Source: Alsobacter soli
Lineage (GTDB): Bacteria > Pseudomonadota > Alphaproteobacteria > Rhizobiales > Beijerinckiaceae
Direction of reading: 5' to 3'
Assembly: GCF_003004785.1 (NCBI RefSeq)
Contig: NZ_PVZS01000019.1
Location: forward strand, 1 to 64,000
DNA length: 64,000 bases
Part shown: positions 63,999 through 64,000 of the stretch, in pieces
Layout of the letters: each line of letters begins with the position of its first letter
Position numbering within the stretch: position 1 is the stretch's first letter
Position numbers and translations under genes: made by a program
Notes under the pieces: generated by a model
The model's input: the letters and a program-made list of their open reading frames with translations, nothing else
Told to the model about the DNA's origin: nothing
Database searches by the model: none

Positions 63999-64000
63999 GA

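Overview
The window is a GC-rich chromosomal segment from an alphaproteobacterium, most likely of the order Hyphomicrobiales (Rhizobiales). The evidence is gene content and order: addA-trxA; dnaA, dnaN, recF and gyrB on one strand; mutM/ubiE-ubiB-coaBC-dut; and irr divergent from fabA-fabB-fabI. The species cannot be told from sequence alone. Nearly all of it is coding. I saw no rRNA, tRNA, CRISPR array, prophage or insertion sequence.

Layout. (1) 1-953: the 3' end of addA, then trxA with a clear terminator. (2) 985-12101, minus strand: an eight-gene chemosensory operon with overlapping or nearly abutting genes, in transcription order cheW, cheR-TPR, cheW, mcp, cheA-REC, cheB, REC-REC-kinase, REC-PAS-kinase-REC. 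The signalling core resembles the Wsp-type (alternative cellular function) systems. In place of the diguanylate cyclase WspR there are two soluble histidine kinases. (3) 12290-33501: a Wzx/Wzy-type exopolysaccharide locus. It encodes a Wzz-like co-polymerase, flippase, initiating sugar-phosphate transferase, three further glycosyltransferases, a polymerase, two acyltransferases, a secreted GH74-type glucanase, a type I secretion ABC transporter with its adaptor, and a GH12-like protein without a signal peptide that is probably their cargo. Two of its promoter regions share a near-identical palindrome. (4) 33845-42207: a secreted barrel-like protein, then gyrB, recF, dnaN, dnaA and rpsT, with a 0.9 kb gene-free gap between dnaA and rpsT. 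(5) 42359-50707: housekeeping genes (TauE permease, enoyl-CoA hydratase, mutM, ubiE, ubiB, coaBC, dut, an Rrf2 regulator, cysK). (6) 50783-50888: a REP-like palindromic repeat. (7) 50921-64000: an orphan CoxL-type molybdoenzyme subunit, fabI-fabB-fabA, irr, an SH3 protein, a 2-hydroxyacid dehydrogenase, an aminotransferase, an agmatinase-family ureohydrolase, an old-yellow-enzyme oxidoreductase, a single-domain response regulator and an MFS transporter.

How the genes work together. The Wsp-like operon would sense a surface or chemical cue through one receptor, adapt through CheR and CheB, and relay phosphate from the CheA hybrid. Its output gene is not obvious in the window. The polysaccharide locus can assemble a lipid-linked repeat unit, flip it and polymerise it, and also supplies two glucanases of families that cut beta-1,4-glucan backbones, which recalls rhizobial PrsDE-exported EPS glycanases. 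No outer-membrane Wza/OPX protein, tyrosine kinase or TolC is present, so those must lie elsewhere. A regulatory link between the chemosensory operon and the polysaccharide locus is plausible from adjacency but not shown.
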